Origin: Planctomycetaceae bacterium
Lineage (GTDB): Bacteria > Planctomycetota > Planctomycetia > Planctomycetales > Planctomycetaceae
Direction of reading: 5' to 3'
NCBI GenBank assembly: GCA_041398785.1
Contig: JAWKUA010000036.1
Coordinates: 1 to 45,065 of the forward strand
DNA length: 45,065 nt
Both the position numbers and the translations under genes were made by a program. Positions 8,611-16,997 of this stretch are shown here, in pieces; within the stretch, counting starts at the first letter, position 1; each line of letters opens with the position of its first letter. The notes under the pieces were generated by a model. It worked only from the letters and a program-made list of their open reading frames with translations, had not been told where the DNA came from and made no database searches.

Positions 8611-9330
8611 TACCACATCTTCGAAGAAGTTGTGCGGCGCAGCCATCGGAAAGCGTTGTGGGACGTTTTGCCGCCATCAGAATTGCGGTTCGAATTAGCC
8701 GTCCACGGATTTCACAGATTCACACAGATGGCAGCCTCGGGAGGGCGAAGCTCCTGCTGAGCCGCTGCCGCAACGGACGTCCTCTGGCACACGCGGCTCG
8801 GCAGGAGCCTCGCCCTCCCGGACGTTCGATCGCCGTCTGGGTACCACATCTTCGAAGAAGCTGCGCAGCAGCCGTCGGAAAGCGTTGTGGGACGTTTTGC
8901 TGCGATCAAACGTTGCGGTCCGAATTGGCCATCCACGGATTTCACAGATTCACACAGATGGTACCAATGGGAGGGGCGAGGCTCCTGCCGAGCCGCTGCC
9001 ACGATGGGCGTCTTTCGGCACACACGGCTCGGCAGGAGCCTCGCCCTCCCGGACATGCCCTCCCCGGGTACCACATCTTCGAAGAAGCTGGCGGCGCAGC
9101 CGTCGAAAAGCGTTGGAGACGTGATGGCTCGATCCAGAATTGCGGTTCGAATTAGCCGTCCACGGATTTCACAGATTCATACAGATGGCAGCCTCGGGAG
9201 GGCGAAGCTCCTGCTGAGCCGCTGCCGCAACGGACGTCCTCTGAGCACACGCGGCTCAGCAGGAGCTTCGCCCTCCCGGACATGCGCCCTCTCCGGGTAC
9301 CACATCTTCGCAGACGTTGTGGTACCGGCG
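8611..9330. repeat. Tandem ~229-bp repeat, three copies plus a partial
   Basis: Units begin with TACCACATCTTCG at 8611, 8842, 9069 and 9298 (periods 231, 227 and 229 bp); the fourth is truncated. Each full unit carries, in order, TACCACATCTTCGAAGAAG, AAAGCGTTG, a CCACGGATTTCACAGATTCA segment, and a large inverted repeat whose arms are GGGAGGGCGAAGCTCCTGC-like and GCAGGAGCCTCGCCCTCCC-like, separated by GCTGCCGCAACGGACGTCC. Copies differ by scattered substitutions, so duplication is not brand new. ORFs through this block are repeat translations, not genes. Confidence 0.9.
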
Positions 9331-9544
9331 GCGATGCCAATTGCGCCGTGCCGCCGCATCAGAACTGGTCCTCACATGCGGCGAAATACTCACGCCAGTC
9401 CTCGCCTGCGCGGGCGTTCACCCCGGCTTGGCAGGGAAAATGCCTGATCTTCCGCCGCTGAGTGGTTTTCCTCTACCATCCCGGTACGGCTTGAGTCTGC
9501 ACCTATGCTCAACTGAATGACTTTTCCGGACAAAGGATTTTCCG

Positions 9545-12500
9545 ATGGTGGCTGACTGGATGCGGACGTTGCGTGACGAATTGCTGCTTCTGAACCGTGG
9601 GGGATTTCAGCGAGCGTACGCGTTGACCGCCCGGCGGCGGAGATCGCGCACCGGAGGGCAGAGGCGGTCGGCGGAGCTGCTGGAATCGCGATTGCTGCTG
9701 GCGGGAGTCATCGGAGACGTCACTTCGGAATCGAAGATCAGCGACACGGCCGGCAATTTCACCGCGACGCTCGACAACAGCGATTTTCTCGGCAACGCCG
9801 TCGCGTCACTGGGCGATCTGGATGGCGACGGAATTCAGGATCTGATCGCCGGTGCCTATCTGGACGACGACGTCCCGAGCGGAAGCGGGGCGGCTTATGT
9901 TCTGTTCATGAACAACGACGGCAGCGTGAGGTCCGATCAGAAGATCAGCGGAACTCAGGGAGGTTTCACCGGCGTTCTGGAAAACGCGGATCGCTTCGGA
10001 CGTTCGCTGACGAACATTGGAGACCTGGACTCTGACGGCGTCACGGACATTGCCGTGGGCGTTCCCGGCGACGATGACGGCGGCAGCAACCGGGGAGCCG
10101 TCTATATTCTGTTTCTGAATTCCGACGGTACGGTCAAATCGCATCAGAAGATCAGCACCACAACCGGCGGCTTCACGGGTGCCGTCGAGAACTTTGACGA
10201 ATTCGGAAGTTCTCTGGCCTCGCCCGGCGACCTCGATGGCGACGGCGTCTTGGATCTGATTGTCGGAGCGCGGCTGGACGACGATGGCGGGCCGAATCGG
10301 GGAGCGGTCTACGTCCTGCTGCTGAACTCGGACGGTACGGTCAAGTCTCAGCAGAAGATCAGCGACACGTCAGGAGGACTGGCGGCGACACTCGGCGATT
10401 CCGACTTTTTCGGCAACGCGATGGCTGTTTCGGGCGACCTGGACGGTGACGGCGTCAACGACGTTGTTGTCGGCGCCTACAACAGCGACGACGGCGGCAC
10501 CGATCGCGGGGCAGTCTACGTGCTGTTTCTGAATTCCAGCGGCACGGTCAAAGCGGAACAGAAGATCAGCAACACGTCCGGCGGTTTGTCAGCGACTCTT
10601 GACGACAGCGACCAGTTCGGCAGTTCCATCACCAACATGGGCGACATCAACGGCGACGGAATCGACGACCTGGTGATCGGAGCACGGCATGATGACGACG
10701 GCGGCACTGATCGCGGTGCCGCGTATGTTCTGTTCATGAATTCCACCGGAACAGTGAAGTCTCACAGAAAGATCAGCAACACCAGCGGCAACCTGACGGC
10801 GACTCTGGACAATTCGGATTTCTTCGGAACATCGGTGGCGAACGTTGGCGACATCGACGGTGACGGGCTGAATGATCTGGCCGTCGGTGCATACGGTGAT
10901 GACGACGGCGGAGCCTCACGCGGGGCCGTCTACATCCTGCACCTGAATGCCATCCCGAATCCGGGAGTTATCGACGAGACCTACAGGATCAGCGACACAA
11001 GCGGCAGCCTGTCAGCCGCTCTGGACAACGGTGACCAGTTCGGCCGCGCTCTGACGAATATCGGCGACCTGGACGGCGACGGAGTTCCCGATCTGGTTGT
11101 GAGTGCCATCGGTGACTCCGACGGAGGCAGCGGTCGCGGCGCCGCGTATGTTCTGTTCATGAACGCGGACGGTACGGTCAAGTCCGAACAGAAGATCAGC
11201 GACACCGCCGGAGGCTTCACGGGAATTCTTGACGACGGTGACCAGTTCGGAAGTTCACTGACCGCCATTGGCGATCTGGACGGCGACGGAGTCACGGAGC
11301 TGGTCGTCGGCGTGGCCAACGATGACGACGGCGGCACGAACCGCGGGGCGATTTACACGCTGTTCATGAATGCCGACGGCACCGTCAAGTCATTTCAGAA
11401 GGCCAGCGATACCGAAGGAAACTTCACGGCCGTCCTGGACGATTCGGACTTCTTCGGCAGTTCCGTGACTGGTCTGGGCGACCTGGACGGCGACGGAATC
11501 GAAGACGTGGCAGTGGGAGCCCGGCTGGACGACGACGGCGGCATCAATCGCGGAGCGGCGTATGTCCTGTTCATGAACGCCGACGGCACCGTCAAAGCTC
11601 ACCAGAAGATTAGCGACACAGCGGGCGGATTCACTGGCGGGTTGAACAACGGTGATTCCTTCGGAAACTCGATGGCAAATATCGGCGACCTCGACGGCGA
11701 CGGAATCACCGATCTGGCGGTCGGCGCCTATACCGACGACGACGGAGGAATGGATCGCGGAGCAATGTACGTGCTGTTCATGAATGCCGACGGCACGGTC
11801 AAAGGCCAGCAGAAGATCAGCAGTACATCCGGCAACTTCACGGCAGCACTTGATGACGGTGATGAATTCGGCAGCGCCATCACCAGCCCCGGCGATCTTG
11901 ACGGCGACGGAATCCCGGACCTGACGGTGGCCGCTCGCGCGGACGACGATGGCGGGCCGAATCGCGGAGCTGTCTATGTCCTGCTGATGAACGCTGACGG
12001 CACCGTCAAAGCGCACCAGAAGATCAGCGACACGCAGGGAAATCTCGGCGGAACGCTCGCCGACGGAGATCTCTTTGGCGCGGCACTGACCAGTCTGGGT
12101 GATCTGAACGGCGACGGAATCTCCGAACTGGCTGTTGGAATGCCCAACGGCGATGACGGAGGAACCGACCGCGGTGCTCTGTTCATCCTGACGCTGGAAG
12201 GCGTCGCTCCGCTGCGAATCACCGACGTCAAAGTTTCCTCATCGCTGTGGGCGGCCGACTTTAAGGACGCTCTCGACGGGCAGGTCATCGGTTCCGGGAA
12301 AGGTGTTGGCTATTCCATTCCGACCGGTTCGGCGAGCCAGACAAAGTCCCTTCCCTGGTCCCGAATCGATCAACTGATTGTGACGCTGGCTGATGAGATC
12401 GATGAATCGACAGTCACGGCCAACACCAATGTCCTGCTGCACAGCACTTTGGCCGGTCCCGCGATCAGCTCCGTCGTTGTTGACGGCAAGCAGTTGCAGA

Positions 12501-13141
12501 TCAACCTCAGTGCAGCACTGAAGGTGAACGCGTTTCGACTGGAGATCCAGGACACCGTCACCAGCGTGGCGGGACTGCCGCTGGATGGTGATTTCACGAA
12601 CAATTCGACGTCGCTCAGTTCCGGAGGGCCGGCTCCTGTCGGCAGTCCGCTGAACGATTTCAACTTCCACATTTCCACGAATCCCGGTGATTCGAATCAG
12701 GACGGCATCGTCAACATCAGCGACGCCGTTCGTGTGTTCCAGAATTTTCTCGCGCTGCCGGGCGGCGCGGGTTACTCCGTGTTTACGGACATGACCGGCG
12801 ACGGGATCATCAACATTTCTGACGCGGTTCTGGTGTTCCAGAACTTCCTGTCCCTGCCACCGACGACGTTCCCGGCACTGCTTCTCGGGAGTGGGCCAGG
12901 CGGCGGATTCCAGCTACCGGCGACGACCGCTCCGCCCGCAACCGCTCCCGCAACCGCGCCGACTTCGGCTCCTTCGGGCATGGAGCAACCCGGCGGTTCG
13001 CTGCTGACCGCCGGTGCTCCCGCAGCGACCGGCGTGCCCGCAGCGGCAACCGGTCAGGACGCTTCGCCCAACCAGCAACAGACGTGGACGGACAACGAAT
13101 TGTCCGTTCTGGATGAGATCCTTCCCGATGTCTTGAGTTAA
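9545..13141 (+). CDS. Secreted FG-GAP repeat protein with dockerin-like C-terminus
   Basis: 1198 residues. The basic N-terminus contains RRSAELLESRLLLAG, the LEPR-XLL-type motif at the front of many large exported planctomycete proteins. Twelve FG-GAP/integrin-alpha-like repeats of about 66 residues follow, each with GDLDGDGxxDLxVG, DDDGG and RGAxYVLFMN; the acidic DxDGDG loops should bind calcium. A linker domain (about 900-1035) leads to two dockerin-type calcium loops (GDSNQDGIVNISDAVRVF and DMTGDGIINISDAVLVF), then a Pro/Ala/Thr-rich tail. AAGGA lies 9 bases before the ATG. It probably forms a cell-surface or secreted beta-propeller-like adhesin; the partner of the dockerin-like region is unknown. 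Repeat 6 is degenerate at its end (LNAIP). Confidence 0.9.
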   Translation: MVADWMRTLRDELLLLNRGGFQRAYALTARRRRSRTGGQRRSAELLESRLLLAGVIGDVTSESKISDTAGNFTATLDNSDFLGNAVASLGDLDGDGIQDLIAGAYLDDDVPSGSGAAYVLFMNNDGSVRSDQKISGTQGGFTGVLENADRFGRSLTNIGDLDSDGVTDIAVGVPGDDDGGSNRGAVYILFLNSDGTVKSHQKISTTTGGFTGAVENFDEFGSSLASPGDLDGDGVLDLIVGARLDDDGGPNRGAVYVLLLNSDGTVKSQQKISDTSGGLAATLGDSDFFGNAMAVSGDLDGDGVNDVVVGAYNSDDGGTDRGAVYVLFLNSSGTVKAEQKISNTSGGLSATLDDSDQFGSSITNMGDINGDGIDDLVIGARHDDDGGTDRGAAYVLFMNSTGTVKSHRKISNTSGNLTATLDNSDFFGTSVANVGDIDGDGLNDLAVGAYGDDDGGASRGAVYILHLNAIPNPGVIDETYRISDTSGSLSAALDNGDQFGRALTNIGDLDGDGVPDLVVSAIGDSDGGSGRGAAYVLFMNADGTVKSEQKISDTAGGFTGILDDGDQFGSSLTAIGDLDGDGVTELVVGVANDDDGGTNRGAIYTLFMNADGTVKSFQKASDTEGNFTAVLDDSDFFGSSVTGLGDLDGDGIEDVAVGARLDDDGGINRGAAYVLFMNADGTVKAHQKISDTAGGFTGGLNNGDSFGNSMANIGDLDGDGITDLAVGAYTDDDGGMDRGAMYVLFMNADGTVKGQQKISSTSGNFTAALDDGDEFGSAITSPGDLDGDGIPDLTVAARADDDGGPNRGAVYVLLMNADGTVKAHQKISDTQGNLGGTLADGDLFGAALTSLGDLNGDGISELAVGMPNGDDGGTDRGALFILTLEGVAPLRITDVKVSSSLWAADFKDALDGQVIGSGKGVGYSIPTGSASQTKSLPWSRIDQLIVTLADEIDESTVTANTNVLLHSTLAGPAISSVVVDGKQLQINLSAALKVNAFRLEIQDTVTSVAGLPLDGDFTNNSTSLSSGGPAPVGSPLNDFNFHISTNPGDSNQDGIVNISDAVRVFQNFLALPGGAGYSVFTDMTGDGIINISDAVLVFQNFLSLPPTTFPALLLGSGPGGGFQLPATTAPPATAPATAPTSAPSGMEQPGGSLLTAGAPAATGVPAAATGQDASPNQQQTWTDNELSVLDEILPDVLS

Positions 13142-13242
13142 CGAAGACTGTTCCGCACCTTCCGTCGCGCCGGGTACCGCCTCTTTGCAGGATTCCTGCA
13201 GCCCAGCCGCCGGAACCTGCAAAGCACACGGGCGCGATCATC

Positions 13243-13355
13243 GGGCGGGCAAGGCTCCTGCCGAGCCGCTGCCGCCACCGGACGTCATTTTGCGCACGCG
13301 GCTCGGCCGGAGCCTCTCCCTCCCGGCCGCTGCCGCAAGGGGCGTCCTACTGGCA
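13243..13355. repeat. Dispersed inverted repeat, second locus of the 229-bp family
   Basis: The inverted-repeat core of the 8611-9330 units recurs here: a GGCTCCTGCCGAGCCGCTGCC left arm, GGACGTC centre and a CACGCGGCTCGGCCGGAGCC right arm. A second GCTGCCGCAAGGGGCGTCC fragment follows. It lies between the convergent FG-GAP and cytochrome genes. Confidence 0.75.
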
Positions 13356-13363
13356 CATGCCGG

Positions 13364-15244
13364 TCAGCGACCGCCGGCCTCGCGCAGCAGAGCGGTGGCG
13401 ATGTTGCTGTGCCGCGCTTCCTGTTCGGTATCACCCGTCAGCCGGTAAAGCGCAGAAAGTGCCACATGACCTGCGTGATTCTTCGGGTTGATGTCGACCG
13501 ACTTTTGCAGGGCCTCGATGGCCTCATCGGTGCGATCCAGGTTTTGAGCGGTGACGCCTCGGAAGAACCAATATCGGGCGTCACGGCGGGCTTCGGTCAG
13601 TTCGCGAAAGCCGTCGTAGGCGGCGGCGAACTTCTGCTGATTGAACTGCAGTTCCGAAAGCTGAGCGAGCGCGGATAGCCGGGCGTCGGACGGGGAAGCG
13701 TCCATCGCGATGGCTCGCGTCGCCCAGACTTCGACCATGTCGTTCCACCCGATGTCGTGAGCAATCGTCGCCAGGCCCGCGGCGACTTCCGCATCTCCGG
13801 CTCCCATCCGCCAGGCGTCGTCCAGAGCTTCCTGAGCCGACCGCATCGCCTTTTCGTGGTTCAGATCAGGAAGCGTCAGATACAGATTCAGCCACGCAAG
13901 GCCCTCATTGCGGCGCTGGTCGGCTTCAGACAGCGACGTGTTGGGAAGGAACGCGATGAGCTGCGCCGGTGCGTCGGAAGAGTTGACTTCTCCGCCTTCC
14001 GCTGACGTGTGGATGCCGATTCGATGATGCGTGAACGCCACGTGCGGCACTTCCGTCGCGGCGGAGGGCATGTGGCATGCGACGCAGGAATCGCCGGCCG
14101 CATCTCGCGCTGCGTGATCTTCGCGGCAGGCATCTTCTGCGTGACATTCCAGACACGTCTTTCGGTATTTCGCTTCCGGGGGAAGTGCATCGGCGGCGGG
14201 ATGCGGACTGTGGCAGGTGATGCATGTCAGCGTTTCCGACTGACGGTAACACTCGCTGAGATGCATCTGTTCGACGTGTCCGACAATCGTCATGTCTTCC
14301 GACTGCCGGATCTGGTAGTCGATTCGAAAATCCTGCAGCGGAAGTCCGGGTCGGAAGGAGTCGAACTGTCGACCGCGAATTTCCACCTGAGCCTTGCCCT
14401 GCAGATGACACTGCTGGCACACCGCTTCCGAAAGTTCGCGGGAAAGATGCCCGGGATTGACGATCGTCAGATCAGGTTCGGCATCACTGAGGGCAGCCGT
14501 CAGTGATTCGCGAGCTTCGACGTGACGTTCTCCCGGGCCGTGACAGCGTTCGCACGTGACCGACATTTCATGCACATTCATGCGAAACGCGTTGTTGCCG
14601 ATCGATTCCACATGTCCGGCGTGGCAGTAAAGACACCGGGCGGAAACGGCTCTTCGAAACGACGACTGGCCAGCCATGTCAAACCCCGGTGACAGTCCCC
14701 ACTCCTTTCTCGGAGAGTACCAGGTCAGAGGTGACTGAATCAGAAATCCGTCAAGTTTCGTCAGGAAGCTTTTTCCGAAGTGGCCGCTGCCCATCACGAA
14801 GTCGATTTTCACGTCGCGGGTTTCGGTCTGCGCGCCGCTAATCACTGCGGTTTCTGACTGCAGCAGCGTTCCGTCGACGCAGGTTGTCGCATAGTGATAC
14901 CCGGAAAGCGGATGGTCGATCACGGCATCGGGAAGATCTTCACTGCCTGCGGCGGACATGGACTGGCTGTGTCGAGTCAGCAGGAAGGAACGGTGAGCGT
15001 CGCCGTGACATTCAACGCACTTCGCCGTTCCCACCGATTTGACGTCGGGTGCTGTGTTCAGCCACGGCGATGATGACACCTGCGGAAGCGGCAGCGCCGG
15101 AACGTCTTCGATCACCGGTGACTCCGGCACGGCCGACACTTCCCGGTCGCTGCGGACGCTCGTTTCCGAGCGCGTCAGAAACCAGATCGCCGCGCCGCCT
15201 GCCGACAGCAGCAAGACCAGCGCAAGTGTCCAAATCACCTTCAT
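13364..15244 (-). CDS. Seven-haem cytochrome c with C-terminal TPRs
   Basis: 626 residues. An uncleaved or cleaved N-terminal helix (VIWTLALVLLLSAGGAAIWFL) exports the protein. Seven CxxCH haem sites are at about residues 76, 204, 231, 276, 341, 364 and 387 (CVECH, CLYCH, CERCH, CQQCH, CITCH, CLECH, CVACH), in a cytochrome c554/NrfA-like multihaem fold. From about 430 to the end are several TPR helices (DRTDEAIEALQKSVDINPKNHAGHVAL). Such fusions are common in planctomycetes and verrucomicrobia and are thought to be periplasmic electron carriers. The start ATG directly precedes the membrane helix. It is the last gene of a minus-strand run of TPR proteins, 424 bp after its neighbour, with a repeat in between. 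Confidence 0.92.
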   Translation of the reverse strand: MKVIWTLALVLLLSAGGAAIWFLTRSETSVRSDREVSAVPESPVIEDVPALPLPQVSSSPWLNTAPDVKSVGTAKCVECHGDAHRSFLLTRHSQSMSAAGSEDLPDAVIDHPLSGYHYATTCVDGTLLQSETAVISGAQTETRDVKIDFVMGSGHFGKSFLTKLDGFLIQSPLTWYSPRKEWGLSPGFDMAGQSSFRRAVSARCLYCHAGHVESIGNNAFRMNVHEMSVTCERCHGPGERHVEARESLTAALSDAEPDLTIVNPGHLSRELSEAVCQQCHLQGKAQVEIRGRQFDSFRPGLPLQDFRIDYQIRQSEDMTIVGHVEQMHLSECYRQSETLTCITCHSPHPAADALPPEAKYRKTCLECHAEDACREDHAARDAAGDSCVACHMPSAATEVPHVAFTHHRIGIHTSAEGGEVNSSDAPAQLIAFLPNTSLSEADQRRNEGLAWLNLYLTLPDLNHEKAMRSAQEALDDAWRMGAGDAEVAAGLATIAHDIGWNDMVEVWATRAIAMDASPSDARLSALAQLSELQFNQQKFAAAYDGFRELTEARRDARYWFFRGVTAQNLDRTDEAIEALQKSVDINPKNHAGHVALSALYRLTGDTEQEARHSNIATALLREAGGR

Positions 15245-15287
15245 TGTCGTCTTTCGGTAGCGTTAAGGCCGGCGGCCGATGAGAACG

Positions 15288-15493
15288 TACCCTCCCGTTT
15301 CAACGGCAGGGTCGAAGTTGGATCGCCGTGCAGGCGATCAAACAAGGGGAGGGCGTCCGCCGTGCGCAGGGAGTTCCCCGTGCATGGCCTTCTCCCCGCG
15401 ATCGAACGCCTGTTCGATCGGCGACCCTCCCGTTGAAACGGGAGAGTGAAGCAAGTGTCGCTCTGCATTGGTCAATTCTCATCTGCCGATCGC
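15288..15493. repeat. Dispersed repeat of the CCCTCCCGTT family
   Basis: The element is bounded by inverted CCCTCCCGTTTCAACGG and CCCTCCCGTTGAAACGGGAG and contains internal short dyads around GATCGCC/GGCGATC and CGATCGAACGCCTGTTCGATCG. It continues into GTGAAGCAAGTGTCGCTCTGC and ATTCTCATCTGCCGATCGCC. The same modules occur at 32192-32406 and, inverted, at 44995-45065. It fills most of the 424-bp gap between the cytochrome and the TPR gene; no gene is seen there. Confidence 0.8.
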
Positions 15494-15668
15494 CTTACGG
15501 CCGGCGTCGTGACGAAGACATTGATGCTGGCCGCGGCGAACGCTGATACTTTTCGCACTTCTTCATGCCGCGAGCCAGAATACCTCAATCTGCCCCGCTC
15601 GGGGTATAACATTCCGCCTTCGCGTACCGCGAACGAAGACCGCGGCCCGTGGATTCCGGTGCCGCAAT

Positions 15669-16997
15669 TTACGGTGCGATCCGGCTGCGGAGAAGGTTCG
15701 CACGGTCGGGCTCCCCGCGGTGTTCGTAGTATTCCGCCAGCATTTCGTTGGCGGCACGATCATCCGGCGATGTCTGCAGCACGGATTCCAGGTACTGCCA
15801 TCCCATGGACCGCGAATAATGTTTCATCATCAGCACGCCGATCTGACTTCGAAGTCCGGCGTCCTGCGGATTCGGCTTCAGTTCATTCAGCAGTGATTCC
15901 ATCTTCACGATCGCCTCGTCAGCCGCTTTCCAGCGAACAGCGACCTCCTCCGCCTGATCGCTTTCTCCAAGCTGAACAAGCACCTGACCGTAGGCGTACA
16001 GCGTGTGAGCATCTTCAGGCCAGTCGCGAAGCAGTTCTTCCAGCTTCTGACGAGCGGCAGCCGGGTTCCCGTCGGCCGCATCCGCTTCCGCCAGGGCCAG
16101 CTTTGCTTCGAAGTGATTGCTGTCAAGTTTCAGGCACGCTTCGTAGGCGGCGCGAGATTCGTCGCTCAGCCCGAGTTCATGGCAGCATTGTGCCAGTCCC
16201 AGCCACGCAGACAGCAGTTCCGGATCATTTTTCGTTGCCGTCTGAAATGCGCTGCGAGCGCCGTCAGCGTCGTTAAGTTCCAGCAGACACTGCCCGAGAC
16301 GAACCTGCGTTGTCGCTCGACGATCGCCCCGCGCAATGGCGGTTTGAAACGCGGCGGACGCGTCGTCCCATTCCGTCAGCATTTGAAAGATCACGCCGCG
16401 GTGGAACTCCACGCGATAGTCATCGGGCGCGTCCTGTTCCCACGCGTCCAGCAGCCGGTGAGCTTCCGGAAACCGATAGTTCAGCCGATACCCGATCACG
16501 AACGCTTCGCAGACATCGCGTTCATCAAGTTCGGTGCTCGACAGCATGTCGGGAAGCTGCGGTTCGGCTTCCTGAATCTGTCCCGCGCGAGCGTAGTTCA
16601 GCAGCGTTTCCTGTCGCAGCCGATCTGAATCGCCGATCAGCAGTCGATTGTCGTCGAGCGTCGTCAGCGAATCCTGCAGGCGATCCAGTTGCCGCAGCGT
16701 CCGCACCATCAGCAGCGTCAGCCGTGCGTCCTCTCCCACGCGCCCGGAGTCCGACAGCACCTGATACGCGGGCTGCAACTGTCCGGCGTTCAGCAGGGCC
16801 AGAGCTTTGGTGCGAACGAAATAATCCTGCACGGAAGCGGACTGCCAGATCGCTGCCGCGATCGCCACGACGGTCAGTCCCGCCGCACCCAGCCACAGCA
16901 GAGTCGCTGACCGACGGTCTGAACGGCGGGGTGATTCTCCGTCAGAACCAGAGGACGACGGCTCGTCCGTCGCGGAATTTCCGGAAGGGTTGCTCAT
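15669..16997 (-). CDS. Membrane-anchored TPR protein
   Basis: 442 residues. A hydrophilic Ser-rich N-terminus (about 1-30) is followed by one membrane helix (LLWLGAAGLTVVAIAAAIW). The rest, about 60-440, is a TPR array; clear units include ADGARSAFQTATKNDPELLSAWLGLAQCCHELG and DESRAAYEACLKLDSNHFEAKLALAEA. It is predicted to be a periplasmic-facing or cytoplasmic scaffold for protein-protein contacts; no catalytic domain is visible. The ATG overlaps the stop of the upstream VCBS/ASPIC gene by 4 bp (ATGA), so the two are almost certainly translationally coupled and act together. Confidence 0.85.
   Translation of the reverse strand: MSNPSGNSATDEPSSSGSDGESPRRSDRRSATLLWLGAAGLTVVAIAAAIWQSASVQDYFVRTKALALLNAGQLQPAYQVLSDSGRVGEDARLTLLMVRTLRQLDRLQDSLTTLDDNRLLIGDSDRLRQETLLNYARAGQIQEAEPQLPDMLSSTELDERDVCEAFVIGYRLNYRFPEAHRLLDAWEQDAPDDYRVEFHRGVIFQMLTEWDDASAAFQTAIARGDRRATTQVRLGQCLLELNDADGARSAFQTATKNDPELLSAWLGLAQCCHELGLSDESRAAYEACLKLDSNHFEAKLALAEADAADGNPAAARQKLEELLRDWPEDAHTLYAYGQVLVQLGESDQAEEVAVRWKAADEAIVKMESLLNELKPNPQDAGLRSQIGVLMMKHYSRSMGWQYLESVLQTSPDDRAANEMLAEYYEHRGEPDRANLLRSRIAP

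Noticed and set aside
8658..9447. Several overlapping ORFs rich in GRARLLPSR and AGASPSRT
   Set aside because: They are translations of the tandem repeat; the same peptides recur in register with the repeat period and no start site or family supports them.
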